Positions 12,301 through 22,639 of a stretch of DNA of 64,000 nucleotides are shown here, piece by piece; the stretch's first letter is position 1, and each line of letters begins with the position of its first letter. Source of the DNA: Siphonodentalium dalli (Eukaryota; Mollusca; Scaphopoda; Gadilida; Siphonodentaliidae); assembly GCA_032622095.1 (NCBI GenBank), contig CP136068.1, positions 181,292,796 to 181,356,795 of the forward strand, in the 5' to 3' direction. The position numbers and the translations under genes were made by a program. Under the pieces are notes generated by a model, which saw only the letters and a list, made by a program, of their open reading frames with translations, ran no database searches and had not been told where the DNA came from.

Positions 12301-13797
12301 CAATTCAGAATAAGCTCAGGTACTGTTGTTTTGATTCTTGGAAGTCATAATATGACTATTCGGCGCACCTATATACGGTTACGGCCAGTATGAGCCCTTA
12401 GTGGAGAATGGATTTTGAAATGCCACAATGCGATTGTGGGTTTTCATCCTTCCAAAAGGCTACGACTTACATTGGAACTAATAGATGGCTTATATTATGT
12501 ACCGTTTCGTCTATACAAATCGATATTATGACAAAAAGTTGAAATTAGTATGTGATAATATCGGCTTCTTTTCAATTTCTGGCCGCCAGTTTGGCCGCCA
12601 TATTGACTGTGAGTATCACTTGCCAAACCCTAATGAATAATTCATACATATCAACATTAACAATACATGTAATGGTGGGTAGAAATCGCGAAACAATAAC
12701 GCCCATCCTAAGAAAGTAAAGGAATGTAGGCGTGTTTTCAAATTTTGGTCGCCATTTTGGCCGCCATCTTCGATTTGGAAAGCTATTTCTTGCATGGGAT
12801 GTAAGGTAATTACTTCACCTCAGTATTTCCAACTCAACTGTACGCATGGATGGAGTTGTCTCGACAATAATGCCCAATGATGTGAATATGATGGAATTTC
12901 GGTGATTTTTCAAAATCTGTCCGCCATTGAGGGCGCCATTTTGGATTTGGGGGACTTTTATTAGGATATGGTACAAGGAAAGTTCTTCGCCTAAGTGTTC
13001 CCATCTTACAATAGTAAGCAGGTGTGGAGTTGTCATGACAATAATGCTCACTGATGTTAAAATCAGCGATTTTCGGCGATTTTTATATTTCTGGTGGCCA
13101 TTTTGGCCGCCATGTTGGATTTGGGTAAATATTCCTCAACTCAGGTATAAGAGGAATCCTAGCTCGAGTATATCCTGCACATATATATGCATGGGTGTTG
13201 TTATAATAGCAATAAGATTCATTGATTCGAAACATTACATCGCGTTATTAACGTAGATTCGGCTTTGACCTATTATTCCGCATTTGGGAAAACGTGATAT
13301 CGGACAAAAATATCCCGCAATAAATGTATATTATGGTCTCCGTGTGTTCGCCAATGACTCCTCTATACGATAAATGTATAACATGACGCAATGATGCCAA
13401 CATTTTCCCACAGAGACAAACGAAAGGTGGTAACATGTAAGAAAAATAGCTTATTTTCACATTTCGGCGGCCATCTTGGCCGCCATATTGGATTCTGGTG
13501 TCGGACTTTAGGCTAATTTGTAAGGGTTGTATATTAGTATAACGAATCGAACGGAAAACAAGACCGCATGTGCTATCATCTTTACTATAATGGCGATCAA
13601 AAAGACTTGGTGCATATAAAAAAAATGGCCGCCATGATGGACGCCATCTTGTCTGGAGTCTCTGCGGCAACTGTTTTTTCTTGTTAACAAGTGAAAAAAA
13701 ATAGAGGAGACATTAAGAAAGAAAATTAGTGGGGTGAAGTTGAGTCCTGGGGGGGGGGGTGTTGCAGAGGTCGACCAATATCTCCTGGACTAATTAC

Positions 13798-14098
13798 TCG
13801 GACCTGGCGAAAATATGTGCTTACTCTAAAGTGTGTCAGTTCATCACACGTATTAAGCTATGCCATGCCACCATATGGTTCGCTAAGGTGATCACATTTA
13901 AGTACTTGGTATGTATATATGGCCGAACAAATATTTGGGACCATTTTGTATATTTCTGAATCCGAAATCCGAAACTCGGTTCGCAACCAGAAGCAAGGAA
14001 TCGCAGAGTGACCCACATATTTTGATACGGCTTCAATGCTTTCTGAAATATCGCGTCGTGTTTCAGTATCGATGATCAATGATTGTGTAGTTCGTCGA
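13798..14098. other. Unassigned stretch
   Basis: Sequence just right of the palindrome; no gene or repeat recognised. Confidence 0.4.
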
Positions 14099-14290
14099 AA
14101 TCTGGGGGGGGGGGGGGTGTCAAGTTTGGACATTTCCAACACTTATAAAGTTGGAGGCCAATCTGTATGCTAGAACTTTTGCGATTTTCATGTTCATATT
14201 TAAAAATTCTCACACCGGGCCGATCGTGGTTCTACTTGGTCCTGCCCCGTCCCGGCCCCCGGCCCTGGTGCAGCAAAATCTAAAGGGATC
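14099..14290 (-). mobile_element. Fragment of the G-run hAT-type MITE
   Basis: A 14-base G run (14104-14117) followed by words such as ttggacatttccaacactt and acaccgggccgatcgtgg that match, inverted, the internal sequence of the complete element at 17325-18320 (for example 17560 and 17805). Only part is present. Confidence 0.55.
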
Positions 14291-14544
14291 GAGACACAAG
14301 TTTAAAAATAACTTAGAAACGAACTCTCCCACAAGTCAGAGCACTAGATGTTAGGTTTTAGACAAATTCCAGGCTCTCAATGTTTGATCAGACCTTGCTC
14401 TATGCAGGCCAATATAATACACCCAGTTGATTATGTTCCTCTGTACGTTTTGAAATGTTGGAAATGGGCTACCGAAACAACCACATATTTTATGCTACAT
14501 GAGGATTATATATACACTTACCGGTATAATTACAGTTAGTTATA

Positions 14545-14722
14545 CTCAATTGTGCCGAATTTATCTATTTACTACGTAATTATATATATATAACTTACAT
14601 ACCCATGTCTTACAGGGACGCCGCTATTTAATTTATTTTTGTAATTCTTTTTCACCATTTGTACCACGATTGTGGTTTATGTGAATAAACAATTTGACTT
14701 GACTTGACTTGGCTAGTGATCA
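14545..14722 (+). mobile_element. LINE-type 3' end with (GACTT)n tail
   Basis: The segment ends gtgaataaacaatttgactt followed by further gactt units. A polyadenylation-like aataaa followed by a short tandem tail is the usual 3' signature of CR1/L2/Jockey-group non-LTR elements. No reverse transcriptase is attached, so it is a 5'-truncated copy. Confidence 0.55.
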
Positions 14723-15726
14723 CGTGACTACTTATTTATTCAGAACAGCTACAGGGTACGGATAACGCTACCACCCAGGATTGTGTGGGGACCGTTGTGA
14801 ACTATCGAAACTCAAGGGGATGGTGCGAATGGAATTAAGCAAGCTCATCGGATTTGTCTGGTTCAAGGGGAGGAGGTGCAACTGGAAATTCCATTGTGGA
14901 CCCCCCCCCCATCACGCCCCTGTGCGGCAAATAACAAATCGCTTTGGTCTGTTGATAGTGGTTTTATTTTTTTGCCTGGCCTGACGAGAACTCGTTGTGA
15001 ATTATCGATTACCAGAGTGATAATGACCGCGCGTTCACTGCCAGTAATCATGTTGTGATCACAGTAATCCGTGACACGAGACTTCACATATTTCTGCACA
15101 CAGAACTACACCAATGCAAACGTACCCTTAACCAATGCTGCGTTGACCGATGTTTCATGTGCACATTTGTCGCCGTTCTGCACATATTGACTAACCTTAA
15201 ATCGGCTTTAATGTCTCCGGTTCTCATATAACATGGTTATCGATTTGGTGACAGCCCAAAAAGACACGAAAGGCTTATCTGTATACGCGTGTCTCGGAAT
15301 AAATTTGTTTCAGCCATAGAATGTGTATATACCACCACATAATACAAAATGGTTCTTTGATCTTCGCTGTGGAACATTAAACATTCATAAGCCTGTTGTT
15401 TGCAAAACAAAAATGAAAAATATTTGCAATCACCACCATTCGTATAGTTCTTCTTAACCAATATTTACTCGGGATACATTAAATTGAAGAGTAATAACAT
15501 ATCGTTAAACCCATATTTGAGGCATTTATGTAACAAATAATATGGTGGTGTATTTTGAATCAGTTTGGTGTTTTAAAATGATAAGAATGATAGTCCGGAA
15601 GAAGTTGGTAATGTGGTGCCAAACAGAGAGGAACAATATACGTTTTTCACTGCCGACAAAATTAATGCAGTTCTGATGGCAGACCTGGATGCCGACAAAT
15701 GCCGACGTGATGCGTCAAGGGTTAAG
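14723..15726. other. Unassigned stretch with MITE scraps
   Basis: No supported gene. Around 14870-14925 the words gaggtgcaactggaaattcc and a C run resemble the end of the G-run hAT-type MITE. Around 15660-15715 there is a short direct repeat of gatgccgacaaatgccgac. Confidence 0.45.
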
Positions 15727-16006
15727 TATGACACTATATCGATGGAGACCTGTGTCTATGGCCAGGTATGACACTATATCGGTGGTGACCTGTGTCTATG
15801 GCCAGGTATGACACTATATCGGTGGGGACCTGTGTCTATGGTCAGGTATGACACTATATCGGTGGGGACCTGTGTCTATGGTCAGGTATGACACTATATC
15901 AGTGGGGACCGGTGTCTATGGTCAGGTATGACACTATATCGGTGGGGACCTGTGTCTATGGTCAGGTATGACACTATATCGGTGGGGACCTGTATCTATG
16001 GTCAGT
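15727..16006. repeat. 40-bp minisatellite, 7 copies
   Basis: Seven copies of a 40-bp unit starting tatgacactatatcggtggg. Copies differ by a few substitutions only. Forty is not a multiple of three and no frame is conserved, so it is noncoding. Confidence 0.93.
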
Positions 16007-16012
16007 AGTAAA

Positions 16013-16432
16013 GGGTTCGTGCTGCCACTTGCCAAATTTGCCAACGGCAAAAATAATTCACATTTGGCAAAAAATATTTTCATTTGGAAAGTCAGTTTTT
16101 AATTCCTCAAGCAATTTGAAAAATACTGGTCAATCAATACCATGAATTTCAGGAAACTCTTACAACATAATTATATTAGTGGTGTTTTATAAGGTTTAGA
16201 GGGAATGTTAACACCTATTGTTCGGTGATCGGCTTATTGTTGTATGATAAACCACAATCAGAGATGCGAGTTTAATTAATTATTAATTAACTGCTTTTCT
16301 ATCGATATCAAAAGTGGTTCAAACCGGGAGTGTCGAAACATAAGACTTAAGGTTGCAATTGCTAAAATAATTTGGCAAAAAATATTTTCGTTTGGCAAAT
16401 TATTTGGCAAAAGGAAATTTCGGTCCACACCA
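16013..16432. repeat. Element-like stretch with TTTGGCAAA words
   Basis: The left end (cttgccaaatttgcca) and the right end (tggcaaattatttggcaaaa) are inverted relatives, and tttggcaaa or its complement recurs at least six times. This resembles a small inverted-repeat element, but neither the ends nor a target duplication can be set with certainty. Confidence 0.35.
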
Positions 16433-17316
16433 TGATACTTTCAGTTGAGATATAATATTTGAGCAAATTTTAAACCACATCCATACGGCACAATCGGCCA
16501 ATCTGTTATATCGAATGCATCCTATTATTATTGCTAATCCATGTGGGGAAATGAAATACACTATATACTAGTGGATAATCGAAGCGTATTGATCAGTTGT
16601 GCGGAAGCGGTTTCAGTTCGCAGTAGAGTTGTCTTACATTATACGGATCACAATTCGCAGTATTTTACCGGCCTATTTCGATCTGATGAGGAGCGCATCA
16701 AACGCGAACAAATTGGTGCAAGGTTTAGGCTTTGGTCAGAGCACACGCTGTTACCCGAATTAAAGGTGTACTGACCCTTCTATTCAAACGATATGCGTCG
16801 ATACAATATACTTCAATGATTTATCGTATAAGTCTGTTGTTTTAACACACTTTCTCGTTCGTTTTCACTCTGGTAGGCATTTACCCGATTAATATACAGA
16901 GGATCTCCAACGAGTTATGTTGGGATATAAGATTCTATGAAACGAGTTTGAAAATTTGATTCACAACAAGTTCCATAAATTCTTATATTCCATCATAACG
17001 AGTTGAAGATCTTGTATATCACATGAAAAAAAAACTAGAGCGTTATGCCTTTTTAACAAAGCAAAATTCTTAAAAGAAGTTGCAAAATGCATATATTTAC
17101 AGCGTTGGCTGAGACGCTTCACAGCCGTATATGACAATATTGCGTTCTGGGGCCAGCGACGTACATGAAAAAATATATCTACTTTGTTCTTATTGTCTTT
17201 ATTAATAACTCTCCAATAAAGAGATTTCACACGTCGAAGTCATTATGTAAACAGTACAGTTACAGATTAATTATCACCAAAAGTCCAATTAACCTTTTTA
17301 AAGTTTAATACAAAAA
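16433..17316. other. Unassigned stretch with a 77-codon ORF
   Basis: The plus-strand ORF 16541-16774 is not repetitive and has ordinary-looking composition, but I recognise no domain, and no splice or neighbour evidence supports it. It could be a chance ORF or part of an unrecognised exon. The rest of the stretch shows nothing. Confidence 0.3.
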
Positions 17317-17324
17317 ATGACAGG

Positions 17325-18320
17325 CAGGGATGTGGCTAGAGGGTCTCCGTTAGGGGGGTGTCCACCTTGGTAATTCCAACTGCACCCCCCTTGAATCAAA
17401 CAAGAGACAAGATTTTGCATAATTCCATTTGCACCCCCCCTTGAACCCTTGAATCAAACCAAAACACTCCTTGAATCAGACCAATGTTTTGCATAATTTC
17501 ATTCCCTCCTTGCACCTAAGTGTTCACAAGCCTAATAGCCTATTTATAAACCACGGTTGTTCGGCCCGGTGTGAGAAAATTTTGAAAACTAAACAAGAAA
17601 ATCGCAAAATCCTGGCATCTGGACTGACCTCAAGCTTTCCTAGTGTTGGAAATTTCAAACCTCATACTCTTCCTTAGTTTGGAAAATTTCCAACTGATGA
17701 CTATTTCAGTCAACCATTTTAACCAGATGTAGTAAAATATTGTTTTCTTAAACTCATTAGCAGATTTGTATTGGCCACGAGGAGGGACCAGGACACACCG
17801 GGCCGACCATGTGTGCGAAAATTTTGAAATCTGAACAAGAAAATCGCAAAATCCTAGCATCTGGACTAGCCTCAAGCATTCATAGAGTTGGAATTTTCAA
17901 ACCTGACACCGCGACTTAGGTTGGAAATTTCCAACTGATGACAATTCCAGTGACAATTTTGACCAAATATAGGACAATATTATTTTCACGGGGGAGGGAC
18001 CAGGACACAAGCTTTCCAAGTGTTAGAAATTTCCAACATGACACCCCCTAAGGTTGGAAATTTCTAACTGATGGCCATTTCAGTCCAATATGTTTTACCA
18101 AAAGAAGGAAAAGATGCAAATATTGGTCCAAAAACAATAAATTCCACCCAATAAATTGTTTGAAAATCAAACTACAAGAACATTTTCAACCTACTATTGG
18201 CGTGAAATTTCCAACTAGTGTCAGGTATGAAATTTCCAACAGTTGAAAATTTGGACCAAAGTTGGCGGGGGGGGGGGGGGGGGGTGAGACACCCCAAACC
18301 CCCCTGTCGCCACGTCTCTG
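17325..18320. mobile_element. hAT-type nonautonomous transposon with 8-bp TSD
   Basis: The element starts cagggatgtggc and ends gccacgtctctg, which are inverted repeats with two mismatches over 12 bp. It is flanked by a perfect 8-bp direct repeat atgacagg (17317-17324 and 18321-18328). An 8-bp duplication is diagnostic of the hAT superfamily. The 996-bp body has no transposase; it contains internal near-repeats (gggaccaggacacac, aatttccaac words) and an 18-base G run at 18267-18284 close to the right end. Relatives: 50419-50972, 54897-55338 and several fragments. Confidence 0.88.
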
Positions 18321-18328
18321 ATGACAGG

Positions 18329-18617
18329 TTACAGAGGAATTACTACTAAAATTTCAATTAGGTCAAAAAGATACCAAAGTTTAATAAAAACAAAACATGA
18401 CGGTAAACATTGGAAAAGCACTGAAAAATATTCTGAAACTCATATTCCGACAAAAATATTTACTTCGAGATTAAAGATGTCTGTTGAAAATTAAATGTAA
18501 CAGTGTTATTTACAGAACAATGGTTTCAACAAAGTTTATATATTTCTCCATGTTCTTCTTAGTGGTGATGTTTTAGCAGACATATATTTTGCAAATGTAC
18601 CCACTGCGAGGCACATA
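18329..18617. other. Unassigned AT-rich stretch
   Basis: No gene or repeat recognised. Confidence 0.4.
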
Positions 18618-18800
18618 TCCCGGGTAAGATGATATTGGCATTAATCGTTTAGCGATAACACTGTATTCTTCATACTGCCCGGGTAAGATGATATGGGCAT
18701 TAATCGTTTAGCGATAACACTGTATATAGTCTTCGTACTTATGGTTGCACCCCGTGTACGTGGTATCGCCAAACCCGAGGGTATCGCCAAACCCGAGAAA
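18618..18800. repeat. Small tandem duplications
   Basis: A ~58-bp unit (cccgggtaagatgatat, then cgtttagcgataacactgta) occurs twice at about 18618-18725, followed at 18765-18797 by two copies of a 17-bp unit ggtatcgccaaacccga. Local slippage products. Confidence 0.8.
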
Positions 18801-19175
18801 ATGGGAAAGTCATTTTCACGTATATGATATGGGGATATGTTGGTTTCTCACCGTAAAACAGACAACGAACAACGTATGTGTATGTCCACATGAAGCAGGA
18901 GTATTTATCCACCCGTTGTCAATAAGTTTTCCCCAGATCAAACCATTTAATATTTTTGTTGCGAATTTTTTCAATAGTGTTTTTGCTTTTGCTTAGTCAA
19001 ATTTTCGAGAACATCCACCCACTGGTATAGTTCCTGGACTTCCACGCTGCCAAAAGAAATGCCGGTATATAGTTAAATCTGTCAATGAAGCATAGGATTG
19101 AATAGAATTTTAAAAATCAGTGTCGTTCTCAATATCCGCGCGATATAGAGTGACCACTGTCGGCACAGACAGACG
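18801..19175. other. Unassigned stretch
   Basis: No supported gene; nothing recognised. Confidence 0.4.
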
Positions 19176-19179
19176 TTAG

Positions 19180-19560
19180 CCCTTTACCCAACAAACCGGC
19201 CAAAACCGGCCAAATAAAGCTTCAACAGCCTAAAATATCTTCGGTCTGTCTCAATAGAACCATACAAATATGGATATCATTGGAACCGGCTCCTTGTCCA
19301 CATTGTGATAGTTACAGTTATAGCCTGTGCCAATGCATTCTCTTATATATGCGAGTCGACCATAGGTCGCCTCGCATATATAAGAGAATGCATTGGCCTA
19401 AAAAAAACACTTTTTACCATTTTTTCTTACATTCTTTAACAATTTTATAATTTTTAATGTGTTAAGCCAATGCATTCTCTTATATATGCGAGGCGACCTA
19501 TGGTCGACTCGCATATATAAGAGAATGCATTGGCACAGGGCCGTTCTGTTGGGTAAAGGG
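19180..19560. mobile_element. piggyBac-like palindromic MITE
   Basis: The left end ccctttacccaacaaaccgg and the inverted right end ccctttacccaacagaacgg are near-identical terminal repeats. The flanks are ttag (19176-19179) and ttaa (19561-19564), consistent with the TTAA target of piggyBac elements, whose ends commonly begin CCC. The 381-bp body has two 69-bp hairpins (19329-19397 and 19466-19534) in opposite orientation, so the whole unit is close to palindromic. The hairpin unit recurs at 21110, 52255 (variant), 56099, 56386 (half) and 63945. Confidence 0.8.
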
Positions 19561-19564
19561 TTAA

Positions 19565-20187
19565 CGCCGCAGACGAATATGTCATCAAACGCCGATCATC
19601 TGTGCAGTAAATATGCGCAGTGTACTTATCGAATAGATCATGTATATGATTCATATATTCTCTATACGATGTAACTGGGTAATTACTGGACGGTAGGTAC
19701 CCCTGAAAGATTTCGTCCTGCATGTGTGGTCTATATACAAACTCCAAGCATGTTAATACTAAACGAATATCCGGTTAGCTGCATGCATGTGAACGACAGC
19801 ATTCACGTACGTGTGATAAAGGCATCGCGTTATCATTCATTCACTTTTTGAGATCGCAAATCTGAATGCTGAGATGGATGTTCAATTAATTTCAATTGAA
19901 ATACATTCATAATAGATATGTACACAATATTTCGAAAATGTTATGGATTCATATTTCAGATGACATTCGCAGTCCAATTGATCAGTCTCAGATACACATA
20001 AAACACTCTAAAACTCATCAGAACTCCTTAAGTACTACGCATATTTACTCTCTGTGAAGAGTCAACAGAAGCCTAATCCGGATACGCGAGCCGGATCTCC
20101 GGTTACCTAACCGAATGTCGGCGACTGTCAAGGGAGGGTCCTAGTCTAAACAATGATAAAAAGATAACAAATTAAACAATTGCATTC
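19565..20187. other. Unassigned stretch
   Basis: No supported gene or recognised repeat. Confidence 0.4.
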
Positions 20188-20299
20188 AGTGACGTGGCAA
20201 GATGGTCTCCTTGAAATTTCCAACTGTAGCCTCCGTTGAACTAGACAAAAAAACCATGTTCGCTAAATACGATCTGTACCCCTTCGGGTTGGAACAAAC
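20188..20299. mobile_element. Left-end fragment of G-run hAT-type MITE
   Basis: The words cagtgacgtggcaagatggt and aatttccaactgtagcctcc match the left end of the family represented at 17325-18320. The fragment runs into the 41-bp satellite. Confidence 0.5.
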
Positions 20300-20307
20300 T
20301 GGTGCCA

Positions 20308-20962
20308 AAAATGTGTCGTAGCCATGAGGACGTCTTCCCACACCTCCCGGGCGGTGTCGTGGTATTGAGGTCGTCTTCCCACACCTCCCGAACTGTGTCG
20401 TGGCCATGAGGTCATCTTCCCACACCTCCCGGGCGGTGTCGTGGCCATGATGTCGTCTTCCCACACATCCCGGGCGGTGTCGTGTCCATTAGGTCGTCTT
20501 CCCATACCTCCCGGGCGGTGTCGTGGCCATGAGGTCGTTTTCCCACACCTCCCGGGCGGTATCGTGGCCATGAGGTCGTCTTCCCACACCTCCCGGGCGA
20601 TGTCGTGGCCATTAGGTCGTCTTCCCACACCTCCCGGGCGGTGTCGTGGCCATGAGGACGTCTTCCCACACCTCCCGTGCGGTTTCATGGCCATGAGGTC
20701 ATCTTCCCACACCTCCGGGGCGGTGTCGTGGCCACGAGGTCGTCTTCCCACACCTCCCAGACCGTCTCGTGGCCATGAGGTCATCTTCCCACACCTCCCG
20801 GGCGGTGTCGTGGCCAGTAGGTCGTCTTCCCACACCTCCCGGGCGGTGTCGTGGCCATGAGGTCGTCTTCCCACACCTCCCGGGTGGTGTCGTGGCCATG
20901 AGGTCGTCTTCCCACACATCCCAGGCGGTTTCGTGGCCATGAGGTCGTCTTCCCACACCACC
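20308..20962. repeat. 41-bp CpG-rich satellite, about 15.5 copies
   Basis: The anchor cttcccacac recurs every 41 bp from 20334 to 20949. The consensus unit is 28/41 G+C with four CpG dinucleotides and a CCCGGG, in sharp contrast to its AT-rich surroundings. Because 41 is not a multiple of three, three units make one 41-codon period; most of the array is open on the minus strand (20263-20970, 235 codons) and partly on the plus strand. No domain is recognisable, so these frames are by-products of composition. Confidence 0.95.
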
Positions 20963-21109
20963 CTGGCCAAATAAAGTAATTGTAGAGCATAACAGGAACC
21001 TTTCAGTCTTCTATAATAAAAGTAAGTAAAAACGCAAGAGAATGTATACTAATAGTATTAAGTTATCAAATTAGAAGGATTAGTATGTATTTCAATTTTT
21101 TTACCCTGT

Positions 21110-21335
21110 GCCAATGCATTCTCTTATATATGCGAGTCGACCATAGGTCGCCTCGCATATATAAGAGAATGCATTGGCCTAACAATTTTTTTTACAATTT
21201 TAATACTTTTTTCTTGTATTCTTTAATAATTTTATAATTTCACCTATACAGAGCCCCAGACAAACATGAGCAGACGACACTCTTCTATATGCTTCTATTA
21301 TGTGTGGGGCTCCCTGCAGGGTATTGGTAATGCAT
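21110..21335. mobile_element. Hairpin MITE with conserved 3' extension, copy 1
   Basis: A 69-bp hairpin (21110-21178, gccaatgcattctcttatat against its complement) is followed by ~150 bp shared with 56167-56315, including agccccagacaaacatgagc and gtggggctccctgcagggta. The hairpin is common with the piggyBac-like MITE at 19180-19560, but the TTAA-CCCTTT ends are missing here, so this is a sibling or a composite. Confidence 0.7.
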
Positions 21336-21371
21336 TTTAAGAAGTAAAAATGGACTTATTCAATCAGTTAA

Positions 21372-21865
21372 AGGCACGTGCGGCCTTAATTGTCGAAAAT
21401 ATTCATATTTGTTCCAAACACCGTAAACAGAAAAACATTAAAACGCATACAGTTCCGTTCATATATACCATGACCATCGCGTAAACAGCATGTTATCATA
21501 AAGACCTGCTATATTTTACCTAAGCAAGAGCCTGATTGTGTTACAGAAGACAGCACAATGCAACTGGCTAATCACACATAAATGGCATAAACGCTCTTTA
21601 TTAGTTCCATATCAGGAATTCACCAACAAAGAACGCTCTTTATGTTTACCATCATAATATAAACAAACACCAGAAAAGTAACTTTTTATGCTTTTGTTTA
21701 CATAACAATGGTCAAACATATGACCATAACATACTGTTTATGCGATATTTCTTATTTGTATACGGACAAAGTCTATCTACATTTTGATGTTCTTTCTGTT
21801 TGTGGCGGTTTATGACGGGTGGAGATATTTTCACAGGATACCCACCGCCAAGGCCAACCGTGTCT
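21372..21865 (-). mobile_element. TTAA-flanked AGG-ended MITE, copy 1
   Basis: The element starts aggcacgtgcggcctt and its inverted right end reads agacacggttggcctt. TTAA flanks both sides (21368-21371 and 21866-21869). A second copy in the opposite orientation is at 33461-33946, also with TTAA on both sides, and a cut copy starts at 40851. TTAA targets are typical of the piggyBac and Kolobok superfamilies; the ends do not let me choose. No transposase frame. Confidence 0.78.
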
Positions 21866-22140
21866 TTAATCACTCTTACATTTATTGCATCGTGGATTGG
21901 CACATTCAACTTTATATTTATATTTTTCAAGAATGGAATTTCGCAAAGTGCTTCTCAAGATAGCTCTTGGATGACTTAGTTTTATGGTGGAATCTAAGGA
22001 GTTCCAAATTGTAGGCATTACATGTAGGCGCAATTTAGATATAAAATCGACTCTTGGTGTGCTGTGCTTAATATCACTATTTTGTCTGGTAATATTGGTA
22101 ATATACGGTTGTTTTTATTGAAAAAATCGAACATTGATGT
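21866..22140 (-). pseudogene. LINE reverse transcriptase C-terminal fragment
   Basis: On the minus strand a frame near 22120-21866 reads PTIWNSLDSTIKLSHPRAI and continues to an NSILEKYK and a cysteine pair NPRCNKC before the stop. The pattern (xIWNSL..xIK, basic helix, C-terminal cysteines) is typical of the extreme C-terminus of CR1/Jockey-group LINE ORF2 proteins. Upstream frames (to 22350) are broken by frameshifts. The stop codon lies inside the TTAA where the MITE at 21372-21865 inserted. This is a 5'-truncated, dead copy. Confidence 0.6.
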
Positions 22141-22249
22141 GGGTAAGAGGTAATTTTTCCAATCGTAAACAAAATTTGAGGTTCGAATGATATATACGTC
22201 TCGTAACTTTAAAATTGCATTCTTTTTTAATAAGGGTTTTTTGTTCTGT

Positions 22250-22620
22250 GTTCTGTGCTTTCCAACCAATATGTGTTTTGTTCTTTTTATCCAACTGTAT
22301 TGTGTGATAGTCCCAGTCTGTTTGAAAGCTGACGAAAATCCTATCAGACGCACATGTTATCAGATTTTGGTCGGCTTTAACCCTTTCAGTGCCAAGTCCG
22401 ATTTTTGTATCAATCCATATTTCCTTGATCATTTTTCAAATTTATTGATTATAATAATGTGATACGTTGATGGAAAGAGCTCTTATCAAGGAAATATGGG
22501 TTGATACAACAATCGGACTTGGCACTGAAAGGGTTACAAGAGACTGTGACTATCCCACAATGCAGTTAGATATAAAGAACAAAAATCATCCCACATATTG
22601 GTTGGAAAGCAAACTATCAG
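22250..22620. repeat. Inverted duplication around a piggyBac-like MITE
   Basis: The segment 22250-22320, read on the minus strand (gactgggactatcacacaat and following), is repeated on the plus strand at 22547-22620 (gactgtgactatcccacaat), with the MITE 22381-22533 between them. The flanks are thus inverted copies of each other. Confidence 0.65.
22381..22533. mobile_element. piggyBac-like hairpin MITE
   Basis: The left end ccctttcagtgccaagtccg is the exact inverted complement of the right end, flanked by ttaa (22377-22380) and ttac (22534-22537). The 153-bp body folds back further (tatttccttgat against atcaaggaaata). TTAA plus CCCTTT ends fit piggyBac-type MITEs. Confidence 0.8.
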
Positions 22621-22639
22621 CCTCTGGTTGGGACTATCA

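Larger units (their letters stand above)
8758..13793. repeat. 5-kb imperfect palindrome (inverted-repeat element)
   Basis: The ends are inverted copies: ttagtccaggagatattggt at 8758 and its complement ending at 13793. Matching continues inward through most of both halves to a centre near 11276. The outer ~1.4 kb of each arm (8758-10160 and 12400-13793) is highly similar, by eye about nine bases in ten; the inner parts are clearly homologous but much more diverged. Both ends carry a C- or G-run. No convincing target duplication is visible. It could be two head-to-head copies of one ~2.5-kb element or one element with very long terminal inverted repeats of Mutator-like style. Confidence 0.85.

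Noticed and set aside
16541-16774. 77-codon ORF as a gene
   Set aside because: Composition is plausible, but there is no recognised domain, no splice context and no neighbour support.
20263-20970. 235-codon minus-strand ORF with GRCGKTTSWPRH-type repeats
   Set aside because: Product of a 41-bp G+C-rich satellite that lacks stops on that strand; other frames are open too.
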